The notes beneath the pieces are model-generated. The model saw only the letters and a list, made by a program, of their open reading frames with translations, had not been told where the DNA came from and did not search any database. Shown here piece by piece: positions 9,155 through 19,278 of a stretch of DNA of 64,000 nucleotides. Location: the NCBI GenBank assembly GCA_050008575.1, contig JBEKMJ010000033.1, forward strand, positions 1 through 64,000, read 5' to 3'. The translations under genes were made by a program, and so were the position numbers. The stretch comes from Bog-159 sp050008575 (GTDB lineage: Bacteria > Acidobacteriota > Terriglobia > Bryobacterales > Bryobacteraceae). How positions within the stretch are numbered: position 1 is the first letter of the stretch; each line of letters opens with the position of its first letter.

Positions 9155-10222
9155 TTGGCTATGAAAGCTGTGATTACCGGATCCGGCGGGCTGATCGGTT
9201 CAGAATGCGTCCGCCAACTTTCGGCCGAAGGCTGGGAGGTCGTCGGAATCGACAACGATATGCGCCGCCAGTTCTTCGGCGAGCAAGGCACGACTGATCC
9301 GGTCGTGCGCGAGTTGCAGGCAACGCTGCCGCGCTACCGGCATCTCCCCATCGATATACGCGATCGGCAGGCCGTACGGCAGGTGCTCGACGCCGAGCGT
9401 CCACAATTCATCATTCACACGGCTGCGCAGCCTTCGCACGACAAAGCGGCGGCTATCCCCTACGACGATTTCGACGTGAATGCGTTGGGCACCATGAACA
9501 TGCTGGTGGCCGCGCGCGATTTCTGCCGCGAGTCGCCCTTCTGCTTTACCAGCACGAATAAGGTATATGGCGACCGGCCGAATTACTTGCCCCTCATCGA
9601 ACTCGACAAGCGCTACGACTACGCCGGCGGCCTGGATGGCGTGGATGAGAACATGTCGATCGACCAGTGTCTGCATTCCGTCTTTGGCGCTTCCAAAGTG
9701 GCCGCCGACGTCATGTGCCAGGAATTCGGGCGCTATTTTCAGATGCCTGTCGGCGTGTTTCGCGGCGGCTGCTTGACCGGACCGCAGCATGCCGCGGTCG
9801 AATTGCACGGCTATCTGGCGTACATCGTTCACTGCGCCGCGACAGGCAAGGAATATACCATCAACGGTTACAAAGGGAAACAGGTGCGCGACCAGATCCA
9901 CAGTTACGATGTAGCCCATTTATTCCTGGAATTCTTCCGTTCCCCGCGCTGTGGAGAAGTCTACAATCTGGGCGGCGGCCGCGCGAACAGCCTCTCTATT
10001 CTGGAGACGGTGGACGCGCTAGCGGCCATGGGATTCAAGCTGCGGTACAGTTACAAAGATACCAACCGCGTCGGCGATCACATCTGCTATATCTCGGACT
10101 TGAGCAAGCTAAGGGCGCATTTCCCGAATTGGAAAATCCAGTATGGTCTGCCGCGAATTCTGGACGAAATCGCCGCCCGGCACACGCGCCTCGCGGAAGC
10201 CCCAGCGGGCGCAAGGAGCTGA
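9155..10222 (+). CDS. NAD-dependent epimerase/dehydratase, CDP-paratose 2-epimerase-like
   Basis: A 355-residue extended SDR enzyme acting on a nucleotide sugar. The NAD-binding loop is GSGGLIGSECVRQL and the acidic residue of strand 2 is in VVGIDND. HTAAQPSHDKAA and TSTNKVYGD match the CDP-tyvelose/paratose epimerase branch. The usual catalytic YxxxK appears as FGASK (Phe for Tyr), which to my recollection is common in this sub-branch, so it is not by itself a sign of inactivity. FRGGCLTGPQHAAVELHGYL is a further branch signature. Start ATG could be 9155 or two codons later. Six bases separate its stop from the following glycosyltransferase start, so they probably share a transcript. Confidence 0.85.
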   Translation: MAMKAVITGSGGLIGSECVRQLSAEGWEVVGIDNDMRRQFFGEQGTTDPVVRELQATLPRYRHLPIDIRDRQAVRQVLDAERPQFIIHTAAQPSHDKAAAIPYDDFDVNALGTMNMLVAARDFCRESPFCFTSTNKVYGDRPNYLPLIELDKRYDYAGGLDGVDENMSIDQCLHSVFGASKVAADVMCQEFGRYFQMPVGVFRGGCLTGPQHAAVELHGYLAYIVHCAATGKEYTINGYKGKQVRDQIHSYDVAHLFLEFFRSPRCGEVYNLGGGRANSLSILETVDALAAMGFKLRYSYKDTNRVGDHICYISDLSKLRAHFPNWKIQYGLPRILDEIAARHTRLAEAPAGARS

Positions 10223-10228
10223 CCACGG

Positions 10229-10993
10229 ATGAAGCTGTCGGTGGTCATTCCGGCCCGCGATGAGGAGGGATCGATCGAGCAGACCGTCTCCGAAATTGCC
10301 ACGGCCCTGGCGGGGGAGCGGATACCGTTTGAGATCGTGGTAGTGGATGACGGCAGCACCGATCAAACCGCGGCCCATGTCGGGCTGTTAATGGAGCGTT
10401 ATCCGGGTGTCCTGCTGGTGCACAATACCGGCCGGCACGGCTTTGGGATGGCCATACGCGCCGGGTTGGCGCAGGCCGCCGGCGAGGCTGTCGCGGTGAT
10501 GATGGCGGACGGGTCCGACAGCCCGGAAGATCTGGTTCGATATTATCGAAAGATCGAGGAGGGATACGATTGCGCGTTCGGTTCGCGATTCATCCGCGGC
10601 AGCCGGATACTGGATTACCCAGTGCACAAACTGGCTATTAACCGGATCGCGAACTGGTTTATCCGGATCCTGTTCGGCCTGCGATACAACGACATCACCA
10701 ACGCGTTCAAGTGTTACCGCCGGCAAGCTATCGACGGCATGCAGCCGCTGCTCTCGCCGCACTTCAATCTGACGGTGGAGATGCCCTTGAAGGCCATCGT
10801 GCGCGGGTATTCCTACGCGGTGCTGCCGATTTCGTGGACCAATCGCAAGTCGGGCATGTCCAAGCTGAAAATTAAGGAGATGGGAAGCCGCTACCTGTTC
10901 ATCGTGTTGTATGTGTGGCTTGAACATCACCTTTCGCGCGGCGATTACCTGCGGGAAGAAGCGGAAGAGCGCGCCGCCACACGGCATGCTTAG
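10229..10993 (+). CDS. Glycosyltransferase family 2, dolichol-phosphate-mannose-synthase-like
   Basis: A 254-residue GT-A enzyme that probably transfers a sugar to polyprenyl phosphate or to a growing glycan. SVVIPARDEEGSIEQTV opens the nucleotide-binding fold, VVVDDGSTDQT carries the GT2 acidic motif, and MADGSDSPEDLVRY matches the DxD-like region of DPM1 homologues (here A-D-G-S-D). NRKSGMSKLKIKEMGSRYL is the usual C-terminal amphipathic signature. No strong transmembrane tail is present. It converges on the next gene with a 13-bp gap. Confidence 0.88.
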   Translation: MKLSVVIPARDEEGSIEQTVSEIATALAGERIPFEIVVVDDGSTDQTAAHVGLLMERYPGVLLVHNTGRHGFGMAIRAGLAQAAGEAVAVMMADGSDSPEDLVRYYRKIEEGYDCAFGSRFIRGSRILDYPVHKLAINRIANWFIRILFGLRYNDITNAFKCYRRQAIDGMQPLLSPHFNLTVEMPLKAIVRGYSYAVLPISWTNRKSGMSKLKIKEMGSRYLFIVLYVWLEHHLSRGDYLREEAEERAATRHA

Positions 10994-11006
10994 GCCAAGC
11001 ACGCGG

Positions 11007-12257
11007 TTAGCGCAGATCCTTGGGAAGCAGCCGGACGAATCGTAGCTTCAGGTCCACCCATATCCAGGTCGGCGGATCGCGGAACATACGCACTTTCTTG
11101 CCTTCCCGAAACGAGCGCGAGCGGTAGTTCACGGGCACTTCCAGCGGCCGGTAGCCCTTCCGAACCAGTTTGATGACCAGCTCATGATCGAAATCGAACC
11201 GGTTGCATTGGAACTCGAGCCCGAACAGGCAATCGCGGCGAAAGACCTTGAACATGGTGAAGGGGTCCGTCATGTTCTGGCGGTAAAGAACGTTGATCAG
11301 GCCCGTAAAGAACGCATGCCCCAAGTTCAGCCCGGCCGATAGGATTCTCTGTCTGGCGAACTGCCGGATTTTCCAGTCGCCGCCATGCCGCGTCCCGAGC
11401 ACGAACAGCGCGCGGTGGGAAAGAATCGGCGCGAGCAGAGCATCGTAGTCGTCCAGGTCGTATTCGAGGTCGGCATCCTGGATCAGCACGATGTCTCCGG
11501 TGGCGTGCCGGAATCCCTCGCGCACTGCGTGACCCTTCCCCCGCGGCCGGTCCTGGAGCACGAGTTTGATCCCGGGGCGACCCCGATATTGTTTCGCCAG
11601 CTCGCGTGTGCCATCCGTCGAATTGCCTTCGATCACCACGATCTCGCGATCGACTCCGGGGATCTCCCTGTTCAGCAGCGCGTCCATCAGCACCGGGAAT
11701 GTCCGGCTTTCGTTGAATGCGGCGACGATGATCGAGCACTTGGGGCGCGCTGGCGGTTCGTCACGTATGGCGGTCACGAGCATGCTGGAAGCGGTTGTTT
11801 TGTGGACCAGAACTTGGCGAAAACCGTGCCGCAGCAAGAGTAACTGGATCGTAGTTTCGTCGAACAACCACCGGTCTCCGGTGCGCTCTGCCGTGGCGCG
11901 TGGAACCGTGAGCAGTAGGGGAGCGCCAAGCCGCAGTGCCGCATGCGCTTTTCGCAGCAACTCACCGGGCGCGGGCTGCGTCTGCAACTGGTCCAACATG
12001 ATGGCGGCGTCATAGGCGGCCGGCGCCAGGCAGGCGGAAGCTGTCGCCAGATCCAGCAGCGCGCCGCCGCGAAAACCGCGACGCCGCAGCGCATCCATGT
12101 AGCGTGCAGCGTCGCGTGTGGATCCAGCGGACAGCGGCTCGATGTTCCCTGGCGGGTCCAGCGCCACACACCCGCAGCCCTGACAGCGGGTCGTCGCCCG
12201 TCCGCGGACGGACAAGAGCGTGACGAAGCTCGACACGTCGCAAACCGGGCAGTTCAT
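11007..12257 (-). CDS. Fusion: remnant methyltransferase-like domain plus GT2 glycosyltransferase
   Basis: A 416-residue protein of two parts. Residues 1-~165 begin with a zinc-ribbon-like CPVC...CQGCG and contain shortened methyltransferase-like blocks (ALLDLATAS, YDAAIMLDQLQ, GAPLLLTVPR, LLLRHGFRQVLV), but motif I has lost its glycines. Residues ~170-416 are a complete GT2 domain: SIIVAAFNESRTFPVLMDALL, VVIEGNSTDGTRELA, a QDADLEYDLDDY acidic block and a DPFTMFKVFRRD segment, similar to dolichyl-phosphate glucosyltransferases. The start overlaps the upstream methyltransferase stop by four bases (ATGA), so the two are co-translated. The N-terminal half may be a catalytically dead methyltransferase kept as a binding module. 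Confidence 0.8.
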   Translation of the reverse strand: MNCPVCDVSSFVTLLSVRGRATTRCQGCGCVALDPPGNIEPLSAGSTRDAARYMDALRRRGFRGGALLDLATASACLAPAAYDAAIMLDQLQTQPAPGELLRKAHAALRLGAPLLLTVPRATAERTGDRWLFDETTIQLLLLRHGFRQVLVHKTTASSMLVTAIRDEPPARPKCSIIVAAFNESRTFPVLMDALLNREIPGVDREIVVIEGNSTDGTRELAKQYRGRPGIKLVLQDRPRGKGHAVREGFRHATGDIVLIQDADLEYDLDDYDALLAPILSHRALFVLGTRHGGDWKIRQFARQRILSAGLNLGHAFFTGLINVLYRQNMTDPFTMFKVFRRDCLFGLEFQCNRFDFDHELVIKLVRKGYRPLEVPVNYRSRSFREGKKVRMFRDPPTWIWVDLKLRFVRLLPKDLR

Positions 12258-13207
12258 TGTGGCCGGACGCCTGCCTTGCGGGCGGTTGCCATCAACCCGC
12301 TGGCCGGGACCAGCAGATGGCGATGGGCTAAGCGGCCTGGAACAGCCCGGCGCAACAGGCCAATCAGGGGGCTCAGGATTGGCACCCGGAAGCGGTCAAA
12401 GTGACGCGAGATGTAGTCGATGGTCAGGACCTTGCGGCTGGGCGAGACGCGGATTTCGTGGAAGCCGCACCGTTCCAATAGCAGCCGGATGGAGGCTGCG
12501 CTGAAATAATACAAGTGCTCCACCTTGTATTCCATCCAGCGGCTGCCGAGCAAACGGCGCGTCCAACTATCCAGCGAGGGAGTGATCAACAGCACAATGC
12601 CTCCGGGGACCAGCATTTCCCGGATGCGCAGCAGCCAGCTCTCCGGATTCCGAACGTGTTCGATCACATCCGCCGCCAGGACCGCGGTGAAGCGGCCCGG
12701 CGCCAGGGGCAGCGTCTCGGCGGCGCCAACCGAGACCGCCTCTGTCCCCAGGCGGCGGTTGGCGATCGCCGCGGCGTGCGCGGATAGCTCGACTCCGGAG
12801 ACGCGAAAACCTCGTTCACGAGCCTCCAGCAGGACTTCGCCGTGACCACAACCGATCTCGAGCAGTTCCGCGTTTTCCGGCGGGAGAAGTCTGGCGAGCG
12901 CATCGAGGTATAGAGCTCCCGTGGCGCTTTTCATTCTCGGTCGCCGCTCCGCCGCTGCGTCCCCCGGTTCCCCCAGGAAGTAGCCTTCGCCGTAAATCGC
13001 GGCCAGGACGGCGTCGTCCGGCTGCGGGTCCAGAAATTCCAGTTTGCATGCCCGGCACGCGTGTAACGCGTAGCTGGCAACGGCCGAGCGGCGCGGGACC
13101 GCCGGCCGGTCGCACAGGGGACAGCGGGGAGAAGTATACCGGAGGCTGTGCAAAGAACCAGATTGTATCTCTGCGCGCTTAGCGCATGGCAAACAGGTAA
13201 TAGACAT
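12254..13207 (-). CDS. Class I SAM-dependent methyltransferase with N-terminal zinc ribbon
   Basis: About 317 residues. A zinc-ribbon-like pair (RCPLCDRP and HACRACKLEFLDPQPDD) precedes a methyltransferase domain with motif I LLEIGCGHGEVLLEA and motif IV VLAADVIEHVRNPESW, the pattern of sugar methyltransferases in polysaccharide loci. The longest frame reaches 13363 but would run far into the preceding membrane protein; ATG 13207 overlaps that gene's end by only 29 bp. A TTG further in is possible. It is coupled to the downstream fusion gene. Confidence 0.82.
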   Translation of the reverse strand: MSITCLPCAKRAEIQSGSLHSLRYTSPRCPLCDRPAVPRRSAVASYALHACRACKLEFLDPQPDDAVLAAIYGEGYFLGEPGDAAAERRPRMKSATGALYLDALARLLPPENAELLEIGCGHGEVLLEARERGFRVSGVELSAHAAAIANRRLGTEAVSVGAAETLPLAPGRFTAVLAADVIEHVRNPESWLLRIREMLVPGGIVLLITPSLDSWTRRLLGSRWMEYKVEHLYYFSAASIRLLLERCGFHEIRVSPSRKVLTIDYISRHFDRFRVPILSPLIGLLRRAVPGRLAHRHLLVPASGLMATARKAGVRPQ

Positions 13208-14823
13208 CGCCACCGTTTGCTTGATAGGCCGCGATCGGCTGGCCGCGCGGAAGGATATCCGTCTGGTATGGCGAGTCCGCGGGCGCATAAAGATAGTCGG
13301 GGTCTTTCGGGAGCATCGAGAAAATCTTGTCTCGTGGATAAAGCGTCCGGGGATACCACGCAAGTGCCGTTCCCGCGAAGTACGACACCAGCAACATGTC
13401 GGTGGGATTCATCCCCGAACCGCGGCTTGGCCGTACAACCAATACGGCCGGGCGCTGGGGGTCGACCACCCGCCTGAAATGCCGGGCCAGATCGCGCGCG
13501 AATTCCACGGTCCGGATGCCAGCGCCGCGATCCGGGTTATTCCGGGCAGCTCGCAACTGCGGGTAAGCGGTTCCACCGGAGCGCCAGCCTAACAGCGGAA
13601 CGCAGGCTATAGTTACGGCTGGCTTCCCGCGGCCAAAGACCCGCTTCACCCGGTTTCCGAAACACGTCACCCCGCCAGAAAAGATCAGCAGAAGACTGGG
13701 CAGGGCCCGAGACCAAATAACGAGAGTCGATATGGAAGCACCAAACCGTAATCGTCGCACACAGAAAGAGCGGCAGAAGTAAGCCCAAGGCCAGCCGGCG
13801 GGTTCTGGTCCAACCCGAGCCGCAGACCAAGCCCAATAGCGGCAACAGCCACACCGGGTCGAAGAATTGCCGGTCCATGAAAAGATGGAAGAACTTTGGG
13901 ATGTTGGTGCGCAGCCTGGTCCCAAAAGCGGCGGGGTTGTGGGCTATCGCCAGCAAAACGTTGAAGCGATTCGATTCCAGCGAACCGTATTTACGTTCGG
14001 CCTCGGCAAAGCCGGCATCCTCGTCGCCCGTACCAGTCACCCAGGCTTCCGACGCATAGAAGGTCGTAATGGCGGAGGGTCCCCAGATACGGTAATGCGA
14101 TTTCGTCCGGATCTCATAGGCGGTGGCGGGGACGAACAGCGCCGCAAAGCCGAGCACGGCGAAAGAACCTCGCCCGAGCGCGCGGAAATCTCTCTTCGCG
14201 GCATATATGGCGCAAAGCAAGACGCCGGTGGCGATCGCGAAAAAGAGCAGAGCTTCCCATCTCGCCAGGTATGCCAGACCCCAGCAGAGGCCCGCGACTA
14301 ACAAGCGAAGCCGGGTTGGCGCGCGTAGCGCCAGCACCGTAAACAATAGCGCCGGACCTGCCGCCAGCAGGAAAACCACATGTGAAATGCTGTGGACATG
14401 GCTGATCAGGCGGCTGGTTAGCGCCCCACTTGTCACGATAAACAAGCAGGCTAAGTGCCCCGCCGTGGCATCCCATAGCGCGCTGGCCGCGTAGAAACTG
14501 GCGATCAGGAAGGTGGTCAATGAAACGGCATAAACGATCTGATAGACCAGGCGGGGGCTGGGGGTGAACAACTCTACCAGAGCGCACGCCAGCGCCCCCA
14601 ATAGAGGACGCCATAGCGCCGGAGGATCCAGAGGCGCCACGACCAAGCCATTTCCGGCCAGCAGATTCTTGGCCATCATCATTTCGATGGCGTTCCATCT
14701 GATCCTGGGGATCAAGCCGCCCCACATCCAGAAAAGCGTACCGCCCGCCAGCAGCCAGGCGGCCGGATGCTGGGCCAACACAGGGCCAAGCCGCTGGCAG
14801 ATTTGCTTCGTGGAAAACGTCAT
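13179..14823 (-). pseudogene. GT39/ArnT-like multi-pass membrane glycosyltransferase, frameshifted
   Basis: The first ~370 residues (from ATG 14823) form a polytopic protein with about ten hydrophobic helices and an N-terminal periplasmic-loop pattern (RWNAIEMMMAKNLLAGNGLV), like lipid-linked sugar transferases of the PMT/ArnT superfamily. After IDSRYLVSG (near 13700) this frame turns into low-quality sequence and stops at 13537. In the next frame a good continuation (LPSLLLIFSGGVTCFGNR, then FARDLARHFRR, LVSYFAGTALAWYPR and NGGDVYYLFAMR) runs to a stop at 13179. One gene was therefore split by an indel near the GC-rich stretch at 13695-13710. It could be a sequencing error. The downstream methyltransferase overlaps the restored 3' end, which supports the restored reading. 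Confidence 0.75.
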
Positions 14824-14987
14824 CCGATCTTAGCGCAGGCGAGGGGTCCGAGAATCGCACAGTGGCCTGACGGCTGCCGATACCCAGCCAGCCAGCCCCG
14901 CCAAGTCATGAGAACCAGTACACTTTTCGACTAGCCAGCACCCCAAACGCCGCCTATAAGCGATATACTTCAATCTTTGGGTAAATT

Positions 14988-17900
14988 ATGAACTTACGAA
15001 ACTGTACGAGCCTGTCTGTAGCGCTCCTCTTTTCCCTGGGTACGCTATCGATTGCGGCGAACTCCGCCAGCACCCATCCGGCACAGGAAGAAGCGAAGGC
15101 CCAAGCGCTTGTCAACTATGGCAAACTGCCTTTGAGCTTTGAAGAGAATCGCGGGCAAACCGACGCCCGCGTGAAGTTTCTTTCCCACGGAAGTCATTAC
15201 TCGATTCTGTTGGCTCCTTCCGAAGTCTCGTTGAAGCTACAGTCGGCGGATAAGGCGCGGCGGCAGTCCGCTATCCGGATGACTTTTCCGGGTGCGCAAT
15301 CTTCGCCGGTTATGGCTGGCGGCGACCGGCAGAGCGCCGTCAGCAGCTACTTTATTGGAAACGATCCGGCCAAGTGGGTGTCCGGCGCTCCAAATTACGC
15401 CCGCGTGCAGTATCGGGAGCTTTATGCCGGGGTCGACCTGGCTTTTTACGGAAACCAGGGGCAGCTCGAATACGATTTTGTGGTCGCCCCAGGGGCCGAC
15501 CCCAAGGCCATCCGGCTGCAATTTGACGGGGTGGATGACATGCACCTGGATCCCGCCGGTAACCTCGTGTTGAGCGCGGCGCACGCCGAGGTTCAACAGC
15601 ACAAGCCCGTCATTTATCAGGAAGGCGTTGGCGGACGGCAAACCGTCGAAGGGCGGTACGTGATCCAGGCGCACCACCGCGTGGCATTTGAAATCGCCAA
15701 ATACGACAGCCGCAAACCATTGGTCATCGATCCAACCCTGACTTTTGCGACCTACCTGGGTTCGAAGGGCGAGGAAGTGTTTGGCATCTCGGCGGCCGCA
15801 TCCACCGCGACCTATCCGGCCGTGGCGGTGGACTTGCAAGGGAACGTTTACGTGACCGGTTATATGGGCGGCAACACCGCTAATTTTCCGGGCCCCCCCA
15901 AGATTTTGACTGCCGGCGGAGAAGGCGGCGGCACGGATGTGTTCGTCGTCGAAATGAATCCCACCGGGACCGCGCTACTCTATTCCGTGGTCATTGGGAC
16001 CGGCTCCAACGAAGATATCGTGGGCGGCATTGCGGTGGACACTTCGGGCAACGCCTACATTACCGGGCATACCAATTCGGCCAACTTTCCGATTACGCCC
16101 ACCGCCCCGCAAAGGAGCATCCCCGCCGGATCGATCAACGCATTTGTGACCGAGGTGAATATGACGGGAACCGCGCTGCTCTACTCCACATATTTGGGCG
16201 GAAGCGGCAGTTTCGCGGGAAACGGCATCGCCGTGGATCGCTCCGGAAACGCGTATGTAACCGGCACGGCGACGCAGTCGCTAACCCCTCCGTACACGCT
16301 CTTCCCCCTGGTCAATCCCATCTTAAGCTCGCCATCGGCCGGTTTCCTGACCGAGATCGACGCGGCCGGCACAGCCTTTACGTATTCCACCTTCCTGGGC
16401 GCGGGCATCGGATACGGTGTCGCCGTGGATAGCACCGGCGACGCTTACGTAACCGGCTCGACCGCTAATTCGGGGAAACCGTCGCCGGCGCAAGGATATG
16501 TTCTGAAAGTCAACGCCGGCGGCGCCGGCCTGGGTTATGGGCCGATTCTTTTGGGAAACACCGGCACCGCGTTGCAGACCATAGGCTTCGGAATCGCGCT
16601 GGACGCGCAAGACGATGCGTATGTCACGGGAATGACGAACGATCCGAACTTCCCACAGGTCCTGTCGGCCGCACAGCCGAAGTTCGGCGGTGGATTGACC
16701 GACGGCTTCGCCATCAAGCTGAACCTCGGTGGCGGTCTGGTTTATGGCACATATATCGGCGGGCTGGGCAGCAATTTGCTCCCGGAACGCGGATCGGGTA
16801 TCGGCGTGGACCTGGAGGGCAACGCCTACGTGGCGGGCACGACGCAGTGCATCGGTTTTCCTACGGCGAGTCCGATTTCCGGGGCCCGGAATGGCGCGGC
16901 ATCCGTGTTAATGAAAGGCACGATTAGCGGTTTGAACTCCAATTGGTCGTCCGCCAACCTGTCCGGGAGTTTCGACCAGGTGGACGCGTTGGCCTTCGAT
17001 CCAAGCGGCAATCTTTACGCGGGCACCAGCGCGCTCAACGCCGCGGGCGGTGGAATCTACAAGCTGGCTTTCGGCGGCAGTTCGTGGACGTATATGAATA
17101 GCGGCATCACGTCCACCACCATCGATACGGTCGCGGTGGATCCAAACGCGACGTCTACCGTTTATGCAATCGGCAGCGGCTTCCTCTTCCAGACTACCAA
17201 TGGCGGTACGAGCTGGACGAAGCCCGGCCTGGAAGTGGGTACCTCCGCCGTAATGGCGATCGCCAAAACCACCCCCACTTCGACGCTGTATGTGGGATCC
17301 AGCGCGGGCTTAGTCTACAGTACGAACTCCGGAACGTCGTGGACCGGCCCTACGACCCCGCCCCCCGCCGGGGCCATCAATGCCCTCATCGTCGATCCGA
17401 ACAACTTGACCACAGCCTACGCGGCCACCCCTGTGGGCGTGTATCAGACCGTCAACGGCGGCGCCGCGTGGACCGGGGTCAATAACGGATTACCGACCGT
17501 GCCAGGTGGTGTTACGCCCGTGGCGGTGACCAGCTTGGCTATTTACGGACCGACGAAGACCATCTACGCCGCGACAGGCAATGGATTGTATTACTCAACC
17601 AATGCCGGCGGCAATTGGACGCAGGCGACTATAGGAACGCCGGAACCGGTTCTGAACACACCGTTTCTGGTGGCCGTGGATGCCGGCGACAATGTGTATG
17701 TGGCGTTTGAAGGAGCCGGCATAGCCACCGGAACGAACGGTGGCACCCAACCCGGCAACTGGAGTTTGCTCACATACAACGGCCTGACGCAGAATCAGAT
17801 TCTGGCACTGGCTGCGCCGCCCACTGGCTCCGGCACGGCCTACGCGGGAATCTTTTCAGCCACCACCGCCTTCTTGACCAAGATCAGCCCCACGGGCCAA

Positions 17901-19259
17901 TCGTTTTTGTCCTCTACCTGCATAGGCGGCTCGGACAACAACCTCGGGCAGGGCATCGCCGTGACGCCGGGCGGCTCGGTAGCGGTCTCCGGCCTCACTT
18001 ACGCGACCAATTTCCCCGCCACCAAGGGAGCTATCCAGACCGCCAACGCCGGACTTTACGACGCATTCGCCGTCGGCGTCTCCGGCGCCGCCGGAAGCGG
18101 GGGGCCGCCTACGGTGGTCGTGCAGAGTCCCCTCAACGGCTCGTTTGAGTTCGGCAACGTCACGGTTTCCGGCTACGCGCTGGACACGTTCGGGATCGGG
18201 GCCACCACCATCAACACGGTACAGGTGTGGCTGGACGGCAGCTATTTGACTAACGCCACATACGGCGTAAACAATCCTGGCGCTTGCACGCCATATCCCA
18301 CGGCGCCGGGCTGCCCGAATGTCGGCTTCACGTACCAGTTTTCGACCAACAGCATCGCGGCCGGTTATCATACGCTCGATTTCTATGCGCTGGATAACAG
18401 CAGTCCGGCCAACATCGGCTCGGCGAGCTTCCAGTTCGATGTTAGAACTAAGCCCTACATCCCCGATGTCTTCGGCAGCGGGCCCGGTCCGGATGTAATC
18501 TGGGAGGAGCCGGTAATCGGATGGGCACAAGTTTGGTATACGGCTTGCGTCCCTGGTCCGCCTTGCTACCCGCCGGCCGGCGGAGCGGCCAACGTCACGC
18601 AGGCCAACCCGTGGAACATCGTGGGCATCGGGGATTTCAATGGGGACGGAGCTCCCGACATCGTGTGGCAGGATCCCGTGGGCGGCGCCGTACAAATCTG
18701 GTACCTTGGAGGCCCTCAAGGCGTAACGCTGATGAGCGCCGCGGATATCTCCTTTGGTAACCCGTGGAGGGTCGCTTCGGTAGCGGACTTTAACCAGGAT
18801 GGCCATCCGGATATCCTATGGCAGGATCCTACATCCGGATTCGCGCAAATCTGGTATATGGGCGGGCCGCAAGGCACCACCCTCTTGGGCGCGGCCAATC
18901 TGGACCTGACCAACCCGTGGAACATCGTGGGTACCGGCGATTTCAACAACGACGGAGTCCCCGATGTGTTGTGGCAGGATCCGGTCAGCGGCACCGTCCA
19001 GATCTGGTATATGGGTGGCAACACGCCAGGTCAGCAAGGCACCCAGCTCCAGTACGCGTTGAATCTCACCGGAGCGATGTCCACGAAGGTGGTGGCTATC
19101 GCCGATTTCAATAATGACGGCCACCCGGACGTAATTTTCCAAAATCCGTCGACTGGCGCGGCTACCGTGTATTTTTACACCGGAACGAATGGCACCACCG
19201 CAAATGGGACCTCTGTTTTGAGCACGGGGAACCCTTGGTATATTGCAGGGCCGCACTGA
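14988..19259 (+). CDS. Very large secreted SBBP-propeller / FG-GAP (VCBS) repeat protein
   Basis: A 1423-residue exported protein. A signal peptide (LSVALLFSLGTLSIAANS) is followed by a DUF7948-like head containing LSFEENRGQTDARVKFLSHG and FYGNQGQLEYDFVVAPGADP. Residues ~265-640 are SBBP-type repeats (VDLQGNVYVTGY, VDTSGNAYITGHTNSANFPIT and so on). Residues ~640-1000 resemble a sortilin/photosystem-like propeller with many SxxxGxxW strands (QTTNGGTSWTKPG), then an Ig-like segment, then about five C-terminal repeats with DFNxDGxPDxxWQDP (residues ~1165-1423) ending NPWYIAGPH. Likely extracellular or outer-surface; a matrix or adhesin role is an inference. No sorting signal other than the repeats is seen. 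It is divergent from the GT39-like gene across 164 bp. Confidence 0.88.
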   Translation: MNLRNCTSLSVALLFSLGTLSIAANSASTHPAQEEAKAQALVNYGKLPLSFEENRGQTDARVKFLSHGSHYSILLAPSEVSLKLQSADKARRQSAIRMTFPGAQSSPVMAGGDRQSAVSSYFIGNDPAKWVSGAPNYARVQYRELYAGVDLAFYGNQGQLEYDFVVAPGADPKAIRLQFDGVDDMHLDPAGNLVLSAAHAEVQQHKPVIYQEGVGGRQTVEGRYVIQAHHRVAFEIAKYDSRKPLVIDPTLTFATYLGSKGEEVFGISAAASTATYPAVAVDLQGNVYVTGYMGGNTANFPGPPKILTAGGEGGGTDVFVVEMNPTGTALLYSVVIGTGSNEDIVGGIAVDTSGNAYITGHTNSANFPITPTAPQRSIPAGSINAFVTEVNMTGTALLYSTYLGGSGSFAGNGIAVDRSGNAYVTGTATQSLTPPYTLFPLVNPILSSPSAGFLTEIDAAGTAFTYSTFLGAGIGYGVAVDSTGDAYVTGSTANSGKPSPAQGYVLKVNAGGAGLGYGPILLGNTGTALQTIGFGIALDAQDDAYVTGMTNDPNFPQVLSAAQPKFGGGLTDGFAIKLNLGGGLVYGTYIGGLGSNLLPERGSGIGVDLEGNAYVAGTTQCIGFPTASPISGARNGAASVLMKGTISGLNSNWSSANLSGSFDQVDALAFDPSGNLYAGTSALNAAGGGIYKLAFGGSSWTYMNSGITSTTIDTVAVDPNATSTVYAIGSGFLFQTTNGGTSWTKPGLEVGTSAVMAIAKTTPTSTLYVGSSAGLVYSTNSGTSWTGPTTPPPAGAINALIVDPNNLTTAYAATPVGVYQTVNGGAAWTGVNNGLPTVPGGVTPVAVTSLAIYGPTKTIYAATGNGLYYSTNAGGNWTQATIGTPEPVLNTPFLVAVDAGDNVYVAFEGAGIATGTNGGTQPGNWSLLTYNGLTQNQILALAAPPTGSGTAYAGIFSATTAFLTKISPTGQSFLSSTCIGGSDNNLGQGIAVTPGGSVAVSGLTYATNFPATKGAIQTANAGLYDAFAVGVSGAAGSGGPPTVVVQSPLNGSFEFGNVTVSGYALDTFGIGATTINTVQVWLDGSYLTNATYGVNNPGACTPYPTAPGCPNVGFTYQFSTNSIAAGYHTLDFYALDNSSPANIGSASFQFDVRTKPYIPDVFGSGPGPDVIWEEPVIGWAQVWYTACVPGPPCYPPAGGAANVTQANPWNIVGIGDFNGDGAPDIVWQDPVGGAVQIWYLGGPQGVTLMSAADISFGNPWRVASVADFNQDGHPDILWQDPTSGFAQIWYMGGPQGTTLLGAANLDLTNPWNIVGTGDFNNDGVPDVLWQDPVSGTVQIWYMGGNTPGQQGTQLQYALNLTGAMSTKVVAIADFNNDGHPDVIFQNPSTGAATVYFYTGTNGTTANGTSVLSTGNPWYIAGPH
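18480..19256 (+). repeat. C-terminal FG-GAP/VCBS repeats of the 15-19 kb protein
   Basis: About five coding repeats of roughly 51-54 codons. Each carries an Asp-rich, calcium-loop-like DFNxDGxPD, then (V/L)WQDPxxG and QIWYxGGPQG, and closes with NPWxIVG. The same unit ends two other genes in the window. Confidence 0.8.
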
Positions 19260-19278
19260 TCGATAGGCTGTTATAACC

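Noticed and set aside
14824..14987. Promoter for the large secreted protein (TATACT near 14966)
   Set aside because: A -10-like hexamer is present but no acceptable -35 at proper distance, so it was not listed as a feature.
17856..18806. Minus-strand open frame of 316 codons
   Set aside because: Antisense to the secreted-protein gene, composition Arg/Asp/Gly-biased, no recognisable domain.
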